Made by a program: the position numbers and the translations under genes. A model generated the notes under the pieces. It was not told the origin of the DNA. It saw only the letters and a program-made list of their open reading frames with translations, and ran no database searches. A stretch of 64,000 nt of DNA from an uncultured Pelagibacteraceae bacterium (GTDB lineage: Bacteria > Pseudomonadota > Alphaproteobacteria > Pelagibacterales > Pelagibacteraceae): the NCBI GenBank assembly GCA_902624195.1, contig CACNWV010000002.1:1-64000 (forward strand). Direction: 5' to 3'. Shown one piece after another: positions 47,003-56,722 of the stretch; the stretch's first letter is position 1, and every line of letters starts with the position of its first letter.

Positions 47003-48064
47003 TTAATTTTTAGTTAAATAATAAAGTCTAGAATAACCTACAGTGTAAATTAGCAAAAGTATGAAAAACCAATATCTGCTCAATGTTGGATGTTCAATAA
47101 AATACAACCCTGGAATTATAAGTATAAAGTAAACAAAATTTAGAACTAATGAATTTAAAAAATTGGCTTTATTATTTCCATAAATTTTTGAAATCCTATA
47201 AAAGCTGAGCATGTGTAAATGTCTATTATCTGGATAAATTGGCGACTTTCTTTGAATTAATTTTCTGAAAAAAGAGAAGAAAACTTCAAAAAATAAATAA
47301 AACAACAAAATACAGAAAAAAAATGAAGAAATATTTTGGTTCAGATTATTTGTCATTATTATATTTAGTGCGATCAAAGACCCCATCAAATAAGCGCCGC
47401 TATCACCAAAAAAAATTTTTGCTTGAGGAAAGTTAAATAGTAAGAAAGATAGTAAAATTATAATTTGAGCAGTTATGAAAAAAGATAATTCAAAATGTCC
47501 ACCTTTAGCATTTATTGACGCTAAAATAATATTGATAATTAACAAGTTTAAAGTAAGCAAACCGTTGAACCCATCAATTAAGTTTGCTCCGTTTATTACA
47601 AATAAAAAACATATAAGAACAAAAATAGATGAAAATAAATGATTACTCATCAAAAATTTTAAAAGTGGAATATCGATATTTAAAATCTTAATTGGTAAAA
47701 AATAAATAAACGTAAAGAGTAAAAAAATCATTAAAAGAAGCCTTTTGAAGGGTTTTATATTTATTTTTAAATCATCTATGAATCCAATTAAAAACATTGA
47801 ATAGCAAATAAAAAAATAATTGTATAAAAATTTTGAGTAAAGCAAATAGTATATTCCAAAAAAAATACTTAAAGAAATAATAGATGCTGTTCCGCCACTT
47901 CTTGTTACAGGAAAAGAATGAAAAGCTTGTGGCTTAGAAAAATCTTTATCTAATAGAACACCATGATAAAATTTATAGGAAATTTTACTAACAATTAAAA
48001 AAATAAAAAAACTAATCAAAGCAAACATTGACAAAAAACTAGCTTCTATTGACTCAGTTCCCAT
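47003..48064 (-). CDS. WecA/MraY-like undecaprenyl-phosphate sugar-1-phosphate transferase
   Basis: This 353-residue integral membrane protein has about ten segments. Family motifs are FLIGFIDDLKINIKP (residues about 90-104), GANLIDGFNGLLTLN (catalytic Asp and Asn), IFFGDSGAYLMGSLIA with the nucleophilic Asp, and RHLHMLSFYR with the sugar-recognition HxH-like loop. It starts lipid-linked glycan synthesis on undecaprenyl phosphate. It is a WecA/WbpL-type enzyme rather than true MraY, as it lacks cell-division cluster neighbours. It could supply the same glycan pathway as the fusion enzyme and GT17 protein. Confidence 0.85.
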   Translation of the reverse strand: MGTESIEASFLSMFALISFFIFLIVSKISYKFYHGVLLDKDFSKPQAFHSFPVTRSGGTASIISLSIFFGIYYLLYSKFLYNYFFICYSMFLIGFIDDLKINIKPFKRLLLMIFLLFTFIYFLPIKILNIDIPLLKFLMSNHLFSSIFVLICFLFVINGANLIDGFNGLLTLNLLIINIILASINAKGGHFELSFFITAQIIILLSFLLFNFPQAKIFFGDSGAYLMGSLIALNIIMTNNLNQNISSFFFCILLFYLFFEVFFSFFRKLIQRKSPIYPDNRHLHMLSFYRISKIYGNNKANFLNSLVLNFVYFILIIPGLYFIEHPTLSRYWFFILLLIYTVGYSRLYYLTKN

Positions 48065-48949
48065 TTAGGTTGTTCCTTTATTATTTTTTTTAAATATGTA
48101 TATTCCAAATAGAATTATAACTAATGAAATTAAAACTCTCCATGTAATTATTTCATCCATCAAAAAATATCCAAAAATAATACCAAAAATTGGTATTAAG
48201 TATGCTACTTGAGTTTGAAAAACTAATCCATTAACTGTTAAAATTCTGAATCGTATTAGCCAAGCTAAACCTGTAGCAACCACTCCTAAATACAGCAGCG
48301 AAAAGGTTGACGATAAAGTAGGGTTTGAGTTCCATGGTGTTTCGATAAGTAATGATAATGGAAATAAAAAAATTACAGACCAAAGTGTTGTTGAAGTAGT
48401 GACATTTTCATTTTTTTTATTTTTTAATTTTAAAGTCAATAAACCACCAATACAATAAAACGTAGAGCCAAGAATTGTAATTAAAACATAAATATAATTT
48501 TCACTATTAACGATTATTTTATCAAAAAATAGTAATACAATCCCACTAAACCCGATTAGTACTCCTAACGATTTAGGTAATGTTAATTTTTCATCTTTAA
48601 TAAAAAAATGTGCAAGTATAGAACCACTTAAAGGTGTTGTGCTCATTAACATTGCAGCAAGGTAGCTATTTATTTTTGCAGTCCCTATAGCTATTAAAAC
48701 AAAAGGGATGGCAATATTACATAATCCGATCAAAGCATAAGATTTCCAATTCTTTTCAAAAGCTTCTATTTTTATTTTTTTTAATTTACATAATATTATT
48801 AGTGGTATACTAGCAAATATTACTCTAACTAAAGCGAGTGTAATGGGGTCATAAGAATAAGTCGCTATTTTAATATTAAAGAAGGCTGACCCCCATATAA
48901 CAGCAAGTAAAACTAATAGTGTTAAATCGAAAGAACTAGCTTCTCTCAT
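48065..48949 (-). CDS. EamA/DMT-family membrane transporter
   Basis: The 294 residues have about ten membrane segments and two EamA repeats. The first repeat starts LTLLVLLAVIWGSAFFNIKIA and the second ends GIIFGYFLMDEIITWRVLISLVIILFGIY, the classic signatures. It abuts the WecA-like gene downstream and is divergent from glnA. The substrate is unknown; amino acid or metabolite export is usual for the family. Confidence 0.88.
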   Translation of the reverse strand: MREASSFDLTLLVLLAVIWGSAFFNIKIATYSYDPITLALVRVIFASIPLIILCKLKKIKIEAFEKNWKSYALIGLCNIAIPFVLIAIGTAKINSYLAAMLMSTTPLSGSILAHFFIKDEKLTLPKSLGVLIGFSGIVLLFFDKIIVNSENYIYVLITILGSTFYCIGGLLTLKLKNKKNENVTTSTTLWSVIFLFPLSLLIETPWNSNPTLSSTFSLLYLGVVATGLAWLIRFRILTVNGLVFQTQVAYLIPIFGIIFGYFLMDEIITWRVLISLVIILFGIYIFKKNNKGTT

Positions 48950-49075
48950 ATCAATTTAAAATTGTATGTATGTGATAAATGCATAGCTGATATAAATTTT
49001 TAATTATACTATTAAGAACTCCCTTATATATGTTCATTTCATTTTTAAAACTAATTTATTTAATATTGGAGAATT
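48950..49075. promoter_or_regulatory. Divergent region between EamA transporter and glnA
   Basis: This 126-base gap holds outward promoters for both genes. On the plus strand TATACT (49005-49010) is a possible -10 for glnA, with a leader of about 60 bases. GGAG sits 6 bases before the glnA ATG. No clear NtrC site, sigma-54 element or conserved riboswitch fold could be recognised by eye. Confidence 0.35.
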
Positions 49076-50482
49076 ATGAGTTCAAAAAACATTTTAAAGC
49101 TTATAAAGGATAAGCAAGTAGAATTTGTAGATCTGAGATTTACAGATCCAAAAGGTAAACTACAGCATTTAACAATGGATTCTACTGTGGTTGACGAAGA
49201 GATGCTTGATAAAGGAGTGTTTTTTGACGGATCATCAATTGCTGGTTGGAAAGCTATTAATGAGTCGGATATGATTTTAAAACCTGATTTAGAGAGACCG
49301 ATAATTGATCCTTTTAATTCTCACACTACACTAAACATCTTTTGTGATATTTTGGATGCGGTTAAAAAAAATCCTTATGAAAGGGATCCAAGAGGAACTG
49401 CAAAAAAAGCGGAGGAGTATTTAAAAAAAACTGGTATTGGTGACAAATCTTATTTTGGGCCTGAACCTGAATTCTTTGTTTTTGACGACGTAAGATTTAA
49501 GAACGATATGAATGAGACCAGCTTTATGATCGATAGTTCTGAGGGGCCATATAATACTGGAAAAAAATATGAGAATGGGAATATGGGACATAGACCTGGC
49601 GTAAAAGGTGGTTATTTTCCTGTGCCGCCTGTCGATAGTGCCCAAGATATGAGGGGCGAATACCTTAAAGCTTTAAAAGATATGGGAGTGAAAGTGGAAA
49701 AACATCACCACGAGGTTGCTCCAAGTCAACATGAGCTTGGTATGTATTTTGGAACATTGACTAATATGGCTGATAACGTTCAGCTTTATAAATACGCAGT
49801 TCAAATGGTTACTCACTCTTTTGGTAAAACAGCTACATTTATGCCGAAGCCCGTAAAAGGTGATAATGGTTCTGGAATGCATTGTCACCAGTCAATATGG
49901 AAAGGCAATACTCCAGTTTTTATGGGTAAAGAATATGCGGGTTTGTCAAAAAATGCGCTTTATTATATTGGCGGAATTTTAAAACATGCTCGAGCAATTA
50001 ATGCTTTTGCGAATGCGACAACAAATAGTTACAAGAGATTGATACCTGGATTTGAAGCACCAGTCATATTAGCATATTCAGCTAGAAATAGATCCGCATC
50101 TTGTAGAATACCAGTAATAATGAACCCTAAAGCTGCTAGGATGGAAATAAGATTTCCTGACGCAGCGGGAAACCCATATCTAACTTTTGCCTCTATGTTG
50201 ATGGCTGGTATTGATGGTATAAAAAATAAAATAGATCCAGGGAAAGCTTTCGATCAGGATTTATATTCTTTATCTGAAGATGAAGTAAAAAAACTTCCAA
50301 CAGTGTGCGGATCACTTAGAGAGGCAATGCAAAATTTAGACAAAGATCGAAAATTTTTAACAGAGGGCGGTGTTTTTACCGACGATCAAATTGATGCTTA
50401 TATTGAATTAAAGTTTCAAGAAATTTATAACTTCGAGCATACACCTCACCCAATAGAATTTGAAATGTATTATAGTGGCTAA
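49076..50482 (+). CDS. glnA: Glutamine synthetase, type I
   Basis: GlnA assimilates ammonium into glutamine, a central step in nitrogen-poor seawater. The 468 residues include MFDGSS-like FFDGSSIAGWK, GPEPEFFVFDD (metal-binding glutamates), EVAPSQHELG, NGSGMHCHQS and RSASCRIP for glutamate binding. A tyrosine in DLYSLSEDE (near residue 399) is at the position adenylylated in enterobacterial enzymes. It is one of few plus-strand genes and its stop abuts the end of the convergent sufA. Confidence 0.97.
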   Translation: MSSKNILKLIKDKQVEFVDLRFTDPKGKLQHLTMDSTVVDEEMLDKGVFFDGSSIAGWKAINESDMILKPDLERPIIDPFNSHTTLNIFCDILDAVKKNPYERDPRGTAKKAEEYLKKTGIGDKSYFGPEPEFFVFDDVRFKNDMNETSFMIDSSEGPYNTGKKYENGNMGHRPGVKGGYFPVPPVDSAQDMRGEYLKALKDMGVKVEKHHHEVAPSQHELGMYFGTLTNMADNVQLYKYAVQMVTHSFGKTATFMPKPVKGDNGSGMHCHQSIWKGNTPVFMGKEYAGLSKNALYYIGGILKHARAINAFANATTNSYKRLIPGFEAPVILAYSARNRSASCRIPVIMNPKAARMEIRFPDAAGNPYLTFASMLMAGIDGIKNKIDPGKAFDQDLYSLSEDEVKKLPTVCGSLREAMQNLDKDRKFLTEGGVFTDDQIDAYIELKFQEIYNFEHTPHPIEFEMYYSG

Positions 50483-50818
50483 CTAAACTTTAAAAGACTC
50501 GCCACAACCGCAACGCTCTGTTTCATTAGGATTTTTGAATACAAATTGTGAAGAAAATTTTTCTTGCTTATAGTCCATTTCAGTTCCAAGTAAATACATT
50601 ATAGCATTTGGATCAACAAAGACTTTTACGCCTTTTTCTTCAATCACTTCTTCATTAGGTCTAACCTCTTTTGCATATTCCATTATGTAAGACATCCCTG
50701 CACAACCTCCAGATTTTACACCTACTCTTACACCAATAGCTGTGCTTTCTGCTTGAGACATAATATATTTTATTCTTTCTGCTGCTGTATCACTAAGTTT
50801 TATGACTTGTCCGCTCAT
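50483..50818 (-). CDS. sufA: A-type iron-sulfur carrier protein (SufA/ErpA/IscA family)
   Basis: This protein receives Fe-S clusters from the assembly scaffold and passes them to apoproteins. In 111 residues the three ligand cysteines are in SGGCAGMSY (residue about 39) and ERCGCGESF (about 104 and 106). It is the last gene of the suf operon and overlaps the DUF59 gene by 4 bases. Confidence 0.94.
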   Translation of the reverse strand: MSGQVIKLSDTAAERIKYIMSQAESTAIGVRVGVKSGGCAGMSYIMEYAKEVRPNEEVIEEKGVKVFVDPNAIMYLLGTEMDYKQEKFSSQFVFKNPNETERCGCGESFKV

Positions 50819-51117
50819 AAATTTAATTCTAATTTTGCTGCTTCTGACATTTTATCTTTCGTCCAAGGAGGATCCCAAACTAATTTTAAATCGACATCCT
50901 TAATTCCATCGATTTTTAATATATTCTCTTTTACTGAATTAGGCAAACTCTCGGCTACAGGGCAGTTCGGAGAGGTTAATGTCATTTCTATCAATACTTT
51001 TTTATTATCTAGAATATCAATTTTATAGATTAAGCCCAATTCAAAAATATTAACTGGTATCTCTGGATCATAAATTTTTTTTATTTCAGATATTATTTTT
51101 TCTTTAAGTTTGCTCAT
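50815..51117 (-). CDS. sufT: SufT-like DUF59 (MIP18 family) Fe-S maturation protein
   Basis: This 100-residue DUF59 protein has the family motifs YDPEIPVNIFELGLIY and TLTSPNCPVAESLP with a conserved cysteine, then VWDPPWTKDKMSE. Members in suf operons help maturation of Fe-S proteins under high demand. It overlaps sufU by 4 bases and sufA by 4 bases. Confidence 0.9.
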   Translation of the reverse strand: MSKLKEKIISEIKKIYDPEIPVNIFELGLIYKIDILDNKKVLIEMTLTSPNCPVAESLPNSVKENILKIDGIKDVDLKLVWDPPWTKDKMSEAAKLELNL

Positions 51118-51560
51118 TTAGCCTTTTTTTCAATAGCTGATAAAAGTGTATGCCATGCCATAGTTGCGCATTTTATTCTCATCGGAAATTCTTGAACTCC
51201 AGACAATGAAGATATAGTAGTTATTTGATCTTCTGTTAAGCTATTTAATGTAATTTTTGTTTTATTTTTTAACATATTCAAAAAATCATCGGTTATTTTT
51301 TTTGAAAACTGTAAATCTCTTCCTTTTAAAGTATCCGTCAGAATTGATGCTGAAGCTAAAGATATTGCACATCCTTCTCCTTCAAAGCTTAAGCCTAAAA
51401 TATTTTTGTCTTTATCTAGTTTTAGAAAAATATGCACTTTATCTCCACAAAGTGGGTTATGAGCTTTTGCATCATGGCTGTAGCCCTCACATTTACCCTT
51501 GTTACGAGGATTTTTGGCGTGATCTAAAATAATTTCTTGATAAAGTTCTTTGAGTTCCAT
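51114..51560 (-). CDS. sufU: SufU-type Fe-S assembly protein
   Basis: The 148-residue IscU-fold protein has cysteines in HNPLCGDKVHI, EGEGCAISLASASIL and RIKCATMAWHTL. The extra region between the second and third cysteine motifs (about residues 78-125) marks the SufU group, which uses zinc and takes sulfur from SufS, replacing SufE. No sufE is present in the operon. It starts directly after sufS. Confidence 0.92.
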   Translation of the reverse strand: MELKELYQEIILDHAKNPRNKGKCEGYSHDAKAHNPLCGDKVHIFLKLDKDKNILGLSFEGEGCAISLASASILTDTLKGRDLQFSKKITDDFLNMLKNKTKITLNSLTEDQITTISSLSGVQEFPMRIKCATMAWHTLLSAIEKKAK

Positions 51561-52781
51561 TTAAATCTGAAATACCTTTTTACATTTATCAATAGACTCA
51601 CACAATACGTCTATATCTTCTTTATCATTATAAACGCCAATTGAAGCTCTTGCTGAAGCCGGAATTCCGAGTTTGTCATGTAAGATTTGACAGCAATGAT
51701 GGCCAGCTCTGATGGCTACCCCGTCATCATCCAAAATCGTAGCTATATCATGTGGGTGAATTCCTTTAATTGTAAATGACATTATAGAAGCCCTATTTTT
51801 TGGATTACCAATTAATTTTACAGAATTGTTTTTTCTTAATTTTTCTAATCCATATTCAAGAACTCGGCTTTCATGTTTCTCGATATTATTAATTCCAAGA
51901 TCTTGAATAAATTTGATTGATTTTGCAAATGCTACGACTTCAGCTGTTTGCATTGTTCCTGCTTCAAATTTAGTTGGTGAGTCAGCATATGAAACTTCAT
52001 TTTTTTTTACTTCGCTAATCATGCCTCCGCCCCCTTGATATGGCGGTAATTTATCCACCCATTTTTTTTTTGCGTAAAGAATTCCAAGTCCATTAGGGCC
52101 ATACATTTTATGGCAAGAAATAGCGTAAAAATCACAATCTAAATCTTGTACATCTAAAGTTGAGTGTGGCGCACCTTGGGTTCCATCAATTAGAACAGGT
52201 ATATTTTTTGATTTAGCTAGATCAATGATTTTTTTTACCGGCATAATAGTTCCTGTAACATTTGAAATATGTGTAAAAGCAATCATTTTAGTTTTATCAG
52301 TTATTTGTTTCTTAAATTCGTCGACTCCTACTTCTCCATTTTCATTTACAGCAGCAAATTTAATTACTGCTCCTTTTTTTTTTCTTAAATAATGCCAAGG
52401 AACAAAATTTGAATGGTGCTCTAACTCAGTTACAAGAATTTCATCACCAGTTTTTATATATTTTTCACCATAAGAATGGGCTACTAAATTTATTGCTTCA
52501 GTAGCTCCTTTCGTAAAAATTATTTCATCCCTATATTTTGCATTAATGTATGACTTTACAACATCTCTTGTTTCCTCAAATTTATTTGTAGCTTTTACTG
52601 CTAAAGTGTGAACACTTCGCCCGACATTGGAAAATTCAGTTTCGTAAAATCTTGAAATTTCGTCAATTACTGTCTTTGGTTTTTGTGAAGAGTTTGCGCT
52701 GTCAAGATATATCAAAGGTTTTCCTTTAATCTTTTGTTTAAATATTGGAAATTTCGATTTAATATTATGAAATTCCATCAA
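51561..52781 (-). CDS. sufS: Cysteine desulfurase SufS
   Basis: SufS removes sulfur from cysteine to form a persulfide for cluster assembly. It is a 406-residue PLP enzyme with ELEHHSNFVPWHYL, the PLP lysine in AISCHKMYGPNG, and the persulfide cysteine in RAGHHCCQILHDKLG near the C-terminus, characteristic of class II desulfurases. It overlaps sufD by 17 bases. Confidence 0.96.
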   Translation of the reverse strand: MMEFHNIKSKFPIFKQKIKGKPLIYLDSANSSQKPKTVIDEISRFYETEFSNVGRSVHTLAVKATNKFEETRDVVKSYINAKYRDEIIFTKGATEAINLVAHSYGEKYIKTGDEILVTELEHHSNFVPWHYLRKKKGAVIKFAAVNENGEVGVDEFKKQITDKTKMIAFTHISNVTGTIMPVKKIIDLAKSKNIPVLIDGTQGAPHSTLDVQDLDCDFYAISCHKMYGPNGLGILYAKKKWVDKLPPYQGGGGMISEVKKNEVSYADSPTKFEAGTMQTAEVVAFAKSIKFIQDLGINNIEKHESRVLEYGLEKLRKNNSVKLIGNPKNRASIMSFTIKGIHPHDIATILDDDGVAIRAGHHCCQILHDKLGIPASARASIGVYNDKEDIDVLCESIDKCKKVFQI

Positions 52782-54009
52782 CCTGTTCCTCTATACTTTT
52801 TTCGAGAAATTTTTTTAAACTATTCTCATGAATGTTTTCAAAAATTTCATTTAAAAATCCCTTTATCAAGAGTTTTTTTGCTTTATCTAATTCAATTCCT
52901 CGTGTCATAAGATAATGTATTGCGTCTTGATCAATGCTTCCTGAAGTAGATCCATGAGAGCACTTAACGTCATCAGCATATATTTCTAATTCTGGTTTAG
53001 CGTTAAATTCAGAAAGGTCATCTAAAATTAGAGCTTTGCTTAATTGATAGGCATCAGTTTTTTGAGCAACATCTTTTACAAATATTTTTCCTTGGTAAAC
53101 GCCTTTACTATTACTTTCTAAAACATTTTTAATTTTTTGATAACTTTTACAGTTAGGTGCTAAATGATTTATTTGTGTCTTAATTTCCTGATGATCATCT
53201 TCCCCTAAAGTTAATCCAGACAAAATAAAGCAATCGCTGTTTTCTTTTTTCAAATCCATATCAATATCAATTTTATTAAATTTGAGACCAGAGCTTAAAA
53301 TAAAATTTTGATAACTTGAATCATAATCTTGCGAGCCTAATATATTTTTATAAAAATAACCGTTGCTCTTTGTTTTTTGAATAATTATATTTTTTAAAAC
53401 AGCACCTTTACCAATATTTATTTTTTCAAATGTATTTTTAATAAATTTGCTTTTTTCAATAATATTATACTCTAGAAGAGTTAAGCCCGAATTTTCATTT
53501 AAATGAATTTTATTAGAATTGTTTATGATTTTATTATCCAGGCTCGATGTAAAATAATTATAAATTACTATAGGTTTTTTTAGCTTATAATCAGCTTGAA
53601 CCTCTAAATTAAAACCGCCTAATGACAAGGCTTTATTTAAATACTGAAGATTACCACTATTATTACTGTTGGAAATTTCCTTTGAGGCTAAACTTTCGAT
53701 TTTTACTTTGTCTTTTTCCTCAAATTTTAATTCACTGAACTTAAATATTCCGTTTACTAGAATAATATAGTTATGTTGGAAATCTTTTATAAATTCTATT
53801 TTCTTATTAAACGTAAAATCGTAATTATTTGAAATTTTTTTAAAATTTTTTTTTATAATGCTGCTCAAATCCGTAAATTTCCAGTTTTCGTCTTTTTTAT
53901 TAGGAAATCCGTTTTCTAAAAAGAATTTAAAATTTTTTTCCCTATCTTGTGCTTCTTGTTTAGAGGATGTAGAAATCTTCTCTAAGTCTATATCGAAAAG
54001 TTTTTCCAT
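52765..54009 (-). CDS. sufD: Fe-S cluster assembly protein SufD
   Basis: SufD forms the SufBC2D scaffold with SufB and SufC. The N-terminal part contains DENWKFTDLSSI. The C-terminal beta-helix core contains AYQLSKALILDDLSEFNAKPELEIYADDVKCSHGSTSG with the conserved KCSHG motif. Its 414 residues are divergent in the middle, as is usual for SufD. It starts at the sufC stop with a 1-base overlap. Confidence 0.94.
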   Translation of the reverse strand: MEKLFDIDLEKISTSSKQEAQDREKNFKFFLENGFPNKKDENWKFTDLSSIIKKNFKKISNNYDFTFNKKIEFIKDFQHNYIILVNGIFKFSELKFEEKDKVKIESLASKEISNSNNSGNLQYLNKALSLGGFNLEVQADYKLKKPIVIYNYFTSSLDNKIINNSNKIHLNENSGLTLLEYNIIEKSKFIKNTFEKINIGKGAVLKNIIIQKTKSNGYFYKNILGSQDYDSSYQNFILSSGLKFNKIDIDMDLKKENSDCFILSGLTLGEDDHQEIKTQINHLAPNCKSYQKIKNVLESNSKGVYQGKIFVKDVAQKTDAYQLSKALILDDLSEFNAKPELEIYADDVKCSHGSTSGSIDQDAIHYLMTRGIELDKAKKLLIKGFLNEIFENIHENSLKKFLEKSIEEQVDGIS

Positions 54010-54743
54010 TATTTTAAGTTTTCATAACCTGTTTTTTCTAATTCCTGACCAAGTTCTGCGCGACCTGTTTTAACAATTTTACCGTTTGAAAGAACATGAA
54101 TAAAATCTGGTTTTATATAATCAAGTAATCTTTGATAATGAGTAATAATTAAAAAAGCATTGTTATTACTCTTGTGAGAATTTACGCCATCAGCAACAAT
54201 CCTAAGGGCGTCTATATCTAGACCTGAGTCTGTCTCATCCAAAATTGCCAATTTAGGTTCTAAGAGTTTCATTTGAAGTATCTCATTTTTTTTTTTCTCT
54301 CCACCTGAGAAACCAACGTTTAACTGTCTAGATAAGAATTTTTCATCAATGTTTAACTCAGAAGCTTTTTCTTTTATTAATTTTAAGAGTGATAGAGTAT
54401 CTAATTCTTTTTCACCTTTAGCTTTTCTAATTGTGTTTAATGAAGTTTTTAAAAAGTTTGTTGTATTTACTCCTGGTATTTCTAATGGATATTGAAATGC
54501 TAGAAATATTCCTTTTTGTGCTCTTTCCTCAATCGGAATATCTTGTAAATTTAGACCATCATATTTTAAACTTCCAGTTACTTCATAACCGTTTTTTCCA
54601 GAAAGAATATTAGCTAATGTGCTTTTCCCTGATCCATTAGGGCCCATAATAGCGTGTACCTCTCCTGGTTTAATTTCCAAATTTAAACCATTTAAAATTG
54701 ATTTTTCATTGATTGAGGCTTTCAAATTCTGTAATCGAAGCAT
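54009..54743 (-). CDS. sufC: Fe-S cluster assembly ATPase SufC
   Basis: SufC is the ABC-type ATPase that drives shape change in the SufBCD scaffold. Walker A MGPNGSGKSTLA (residues about 33-44), the SufC-type signature FSGGEKKKNEILQM and Walker B LAILDETDSGLDIDAL are clear. Its 244 residues are standard. It overlaps sufB by 1 base. Confidence 0.97.
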   Translation of the reverse strand: MLRLQNLKASINEKSILNGLNLEIKPGEVHAIMGPNGSGKSTLANILSGKNGYEVTGSLKYDGLNLQDIPIEERAQKGIFLAFQYPLEIPGVNTTNFLKTSLNTIRKAKGEKELDTLSLLKLIKEKASELNIDEKFLSRQLNVGFSGGEKKKNEILQMKLLEPKLAILDETDSGLDIDALRIVADGVNSHKSNNNAFLIITHYQRLLDYIKPDFIHVLSNGKIVKTGRAELGQELEKTGYENLK

Positions 54744-56176
54744 TATCCCACACTTCCCTCTAGGCTGATCGAGACCAGTTTTTGAGCCTCTACTGCAAAC
54801 TCCATAGGCAATTGTTGTAAAACTTCTTTACAAAAACCGTTCACTATTAAGCTGACTGCTTCTTCTTGATTTAATCCTCTCTGATTACAATAAAATAATT
54901 GATCCTCATTAATTTTAGATGTTGTGGCTTCGTGTTCAACAGTTGAAGAAGAGTTTTTATTTTTAATGTAAGGTACAGTATGGGCACCACATTTATTTCC
55001 CATTAATAACGAGTCACATTGCGTATAATTTCTAGAATTGAATGCTTTTGCGCCAATATCAACCAACCCTCTGTAAGTATTATCGGCTTTACCAGCAGAA
55101 ATACCTTTAGATATAATTTTGCTTTTTGTATTTTTTCCTAAGTGAATCATCTTAGTTCCAGTATCTGCTTTTTGATGATTGTTTGTAATTGCTATTGAAT
55201 AAAATTCACCAACAGAATTATCTCCCTGCAAAATACAACTAGGATATTTCCAAGTAATCGCAGAACCGGTTTCGACTTGTGTCCAGGAAATCTTTGAATT
55301 TTTTCCTCTACAAGCTCCTCTTTTAGTTACAAAATTATAAATACCACCGACCCCATCTTTGTCACCTGGGTACCAATTTTGTACAGTTGAATATTTTATC
55401 TCTGCATCGTCTAGTGCAACTAGTTCAACGTTAGCTGCATGCAATTGGTTCTCGTCTCTCATTGGGGCGGTGCACCCTTCCAAATAACTAACATAGCTAC
55501 CTTTATCAGCGATAATAAGAGTTCTTTCAAATTGACCAGTTTCTGATGCATTAATCCTAAAATAAGTTGAAAGTTCCATTGGGCATCTTGTATTAGGAGG
55601 AATATAAACAAAAGAACCATCAGTAAACACTGCAGAATTTAGTGTAGCAAAGTAATGATCACTGATTGGGATTACTGAACCTAGATATTTTTTTACCAAT
55701 TCAGGATGCTTTTGTATAGCTTCGGATATTGGGCAAAAAATTATTCCTTTCTTGTCTAACTCTCCTTTAAAAGTTGTAGCTACTGAAACTGAGTCAAAAA
55801 CAGCATCTACAGCAACACCGCTTAATCTTTTTTGTTCGTTGAGCGGGATACCTAATTTATTGTATGTTTCAATAAGTTTTGGATCTACCTCGTCTAAACT
55901 CTTTGGTTTATCTTTCATGCTTTTTGGTGCAGAGTAATAGTATAAATTTTGATAATCAATTTTCGGATATTTAGGTTTTTGCCAATTCGGCTCTTTTAAA
56001 ACTTTAAGTCTTTTAAAAGCTTTTAGTCGCCAATCCAACATCCATTTAGGCTCTTTTTTTATTTTAGATATAAATCTAATAGTTTCCTCTGAAAGTCCTT
56101 TGGGTGCTTTAAAGTTTTCAATTTCGGTAGTAAAACCGTATTTATATTCTTGATTTTTTAATTCTTCACTCTTCAT
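54743..56176 (-). CDS. sufB: Fe-S cluster assembly protein SufB
   Basis: SufB is the scaffold on which clusters form. In 477 residues it shows [13 protein letters not shown] near the N-terminus, the GCTAP segment ([38 protein letters not shown]) and the C-terminal [23 protein letters not shown] with the conserved cysteine. It is the first structural suf gene, 4 bases after the regulator iscR. Confidence 0.97.
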   Translation of the reverse strand: MKSEELKNQEYKYGFTTEIENFKAPKGLSEETIRFISKIKKEPKWMLDWRLKAFKRLKVLKEPNWQKPKYPKIDYQNLYYYSAPKSMKDKPKSLDEVDPKLIETYNKLGIPLNEQKRLSGVAVDAVFDSVSVATTFKGELDKKGIIFCPISEAIQKHPELVKKYLGSVIPISDHYFATLNSAVFTDGSFVYIPPNTRCPMELSTYFRINASETGQFERTLIIADKGSYVSYLEGCTAPMRDENQLHAANVELVALDDAEIKYSTVQNWYPGDKDGVGGIYNFVTKRGACRGKNSKISWTQVETGSAITWKYPSCILQGDNSVGEFYSIAITNNHQKADTGTKMIHLGKNTKSKIISKGISAGKADNTYRGLVDIGAKAFNSRNYTQCDSLLMGNKCGAHTVPYIKNKNSSSTVEHEATTSKINEDQLFYCNQRGLNQEEAVSLIVNGFCKEVLQQLPMEFAVEAQKLVSISLEGSVG

Positions 56177-56180
56177 AATT

Positions 56181-56591
56181 TTAATTATTTCTCGCCAAAT
56201 CTTGCAGTTTTACCTTTTCAAAAAAACCATTAATGTGCTGGTCTAATTGGTCCCACAGATTATGGGTTATACACTTAGTAGATTTATTGTTGCATCCTCT
56301 TTTTGAATTTTTTTTACAATTAAGTGTTTTTACTTCCTCATCAACAGCGAAAATTATATTGGACAATCTAATTTCGGATGCAGGTTTATCTAAAACATAA
56401 CCACCATTTGCACCTCTCGAACTTTTTACTAATTTATTATTTTTTAATTTAAGAAAAATTTGCTCTAAATATGCTAAAGAAATATTTTGTCTTAATGCTA
56501 TTTCCGATAAGCTAATAGGACCCTTATTGGCATTTGAAGCTAAGTCAGCCATAGCCATTACTGCATATCTTCCTTTATTTGTAAGTTTCAT
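56181..56591 (-). CDS. iscR: IscR-type Rrf2 family Fe-S regulator
   Basis: This 136-residue Rrf2 protein has an N-terminal winged helix ([18 protein letters not shown], then [13 protein letters not shown] and [11 protein letters not shown]) and three cluster-binding cysteines: Cys92, Cys100 and Cys107. [10 protein letters not shown] follows the last cysteine, with His110 in the position of the IscR histidine ligand. Cysteine spacing (7 then 6 residues) is wider than in E. coli IscR. It leads the suf operon and most likely represses it when clusters are sufficient. RirA is the main alternative name. Confidence 0.88.
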   Translation of the reverse strand: MKLTNKGRYAVMAMADLASNANKGPISLSEIALRQNISLAYLEQIFLKLKNNKLVKSSRGANGGYVLDKPASEIRLSNIIFAVDEEVKTLNCKKNSKRGCNNKSTKCITHNLWDQLDQHINGFFEKVKLQDLARNN

Positions 56592-56626
56592 AATTAATCG
56601 TTGTAATATAATAGTTTTAAAAGAAT

Positions 56627-56646
56627 TCCTACCTATTTAGTCAGGA
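56627..56646. promoter_or_regulatory. Candidate IscR operator upstream of iscR-suf
   Basis: A 20-base imperfect palindrome (TCCTGACT-AAAT-AGGTAGGA on the minus strand, 6 of 8 arm positions paired) lies 36 bases upstream of the iscR start. The GACTA/TAGTC-like core with flanking CCT/AGG resembles type 1 IscR sites. A TATTAT element lies between it and the gene. The match is by eye only. Confidence 0.5.
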
Positions 56647-56722
56647 TTAAAAAAAAATATTTGTCGCATAAAAACGTGTTATAAATCTATACTTTTTTTT
56701 TTAATAGTAATCATTATCAAGT

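Noticed and set aside
48950-49075. Sigma-54 promoter or NtrC site for glnA
   Set aside because: No GG-N10-GC element is visible, and SAR11-like genomes generally lack this regulation.
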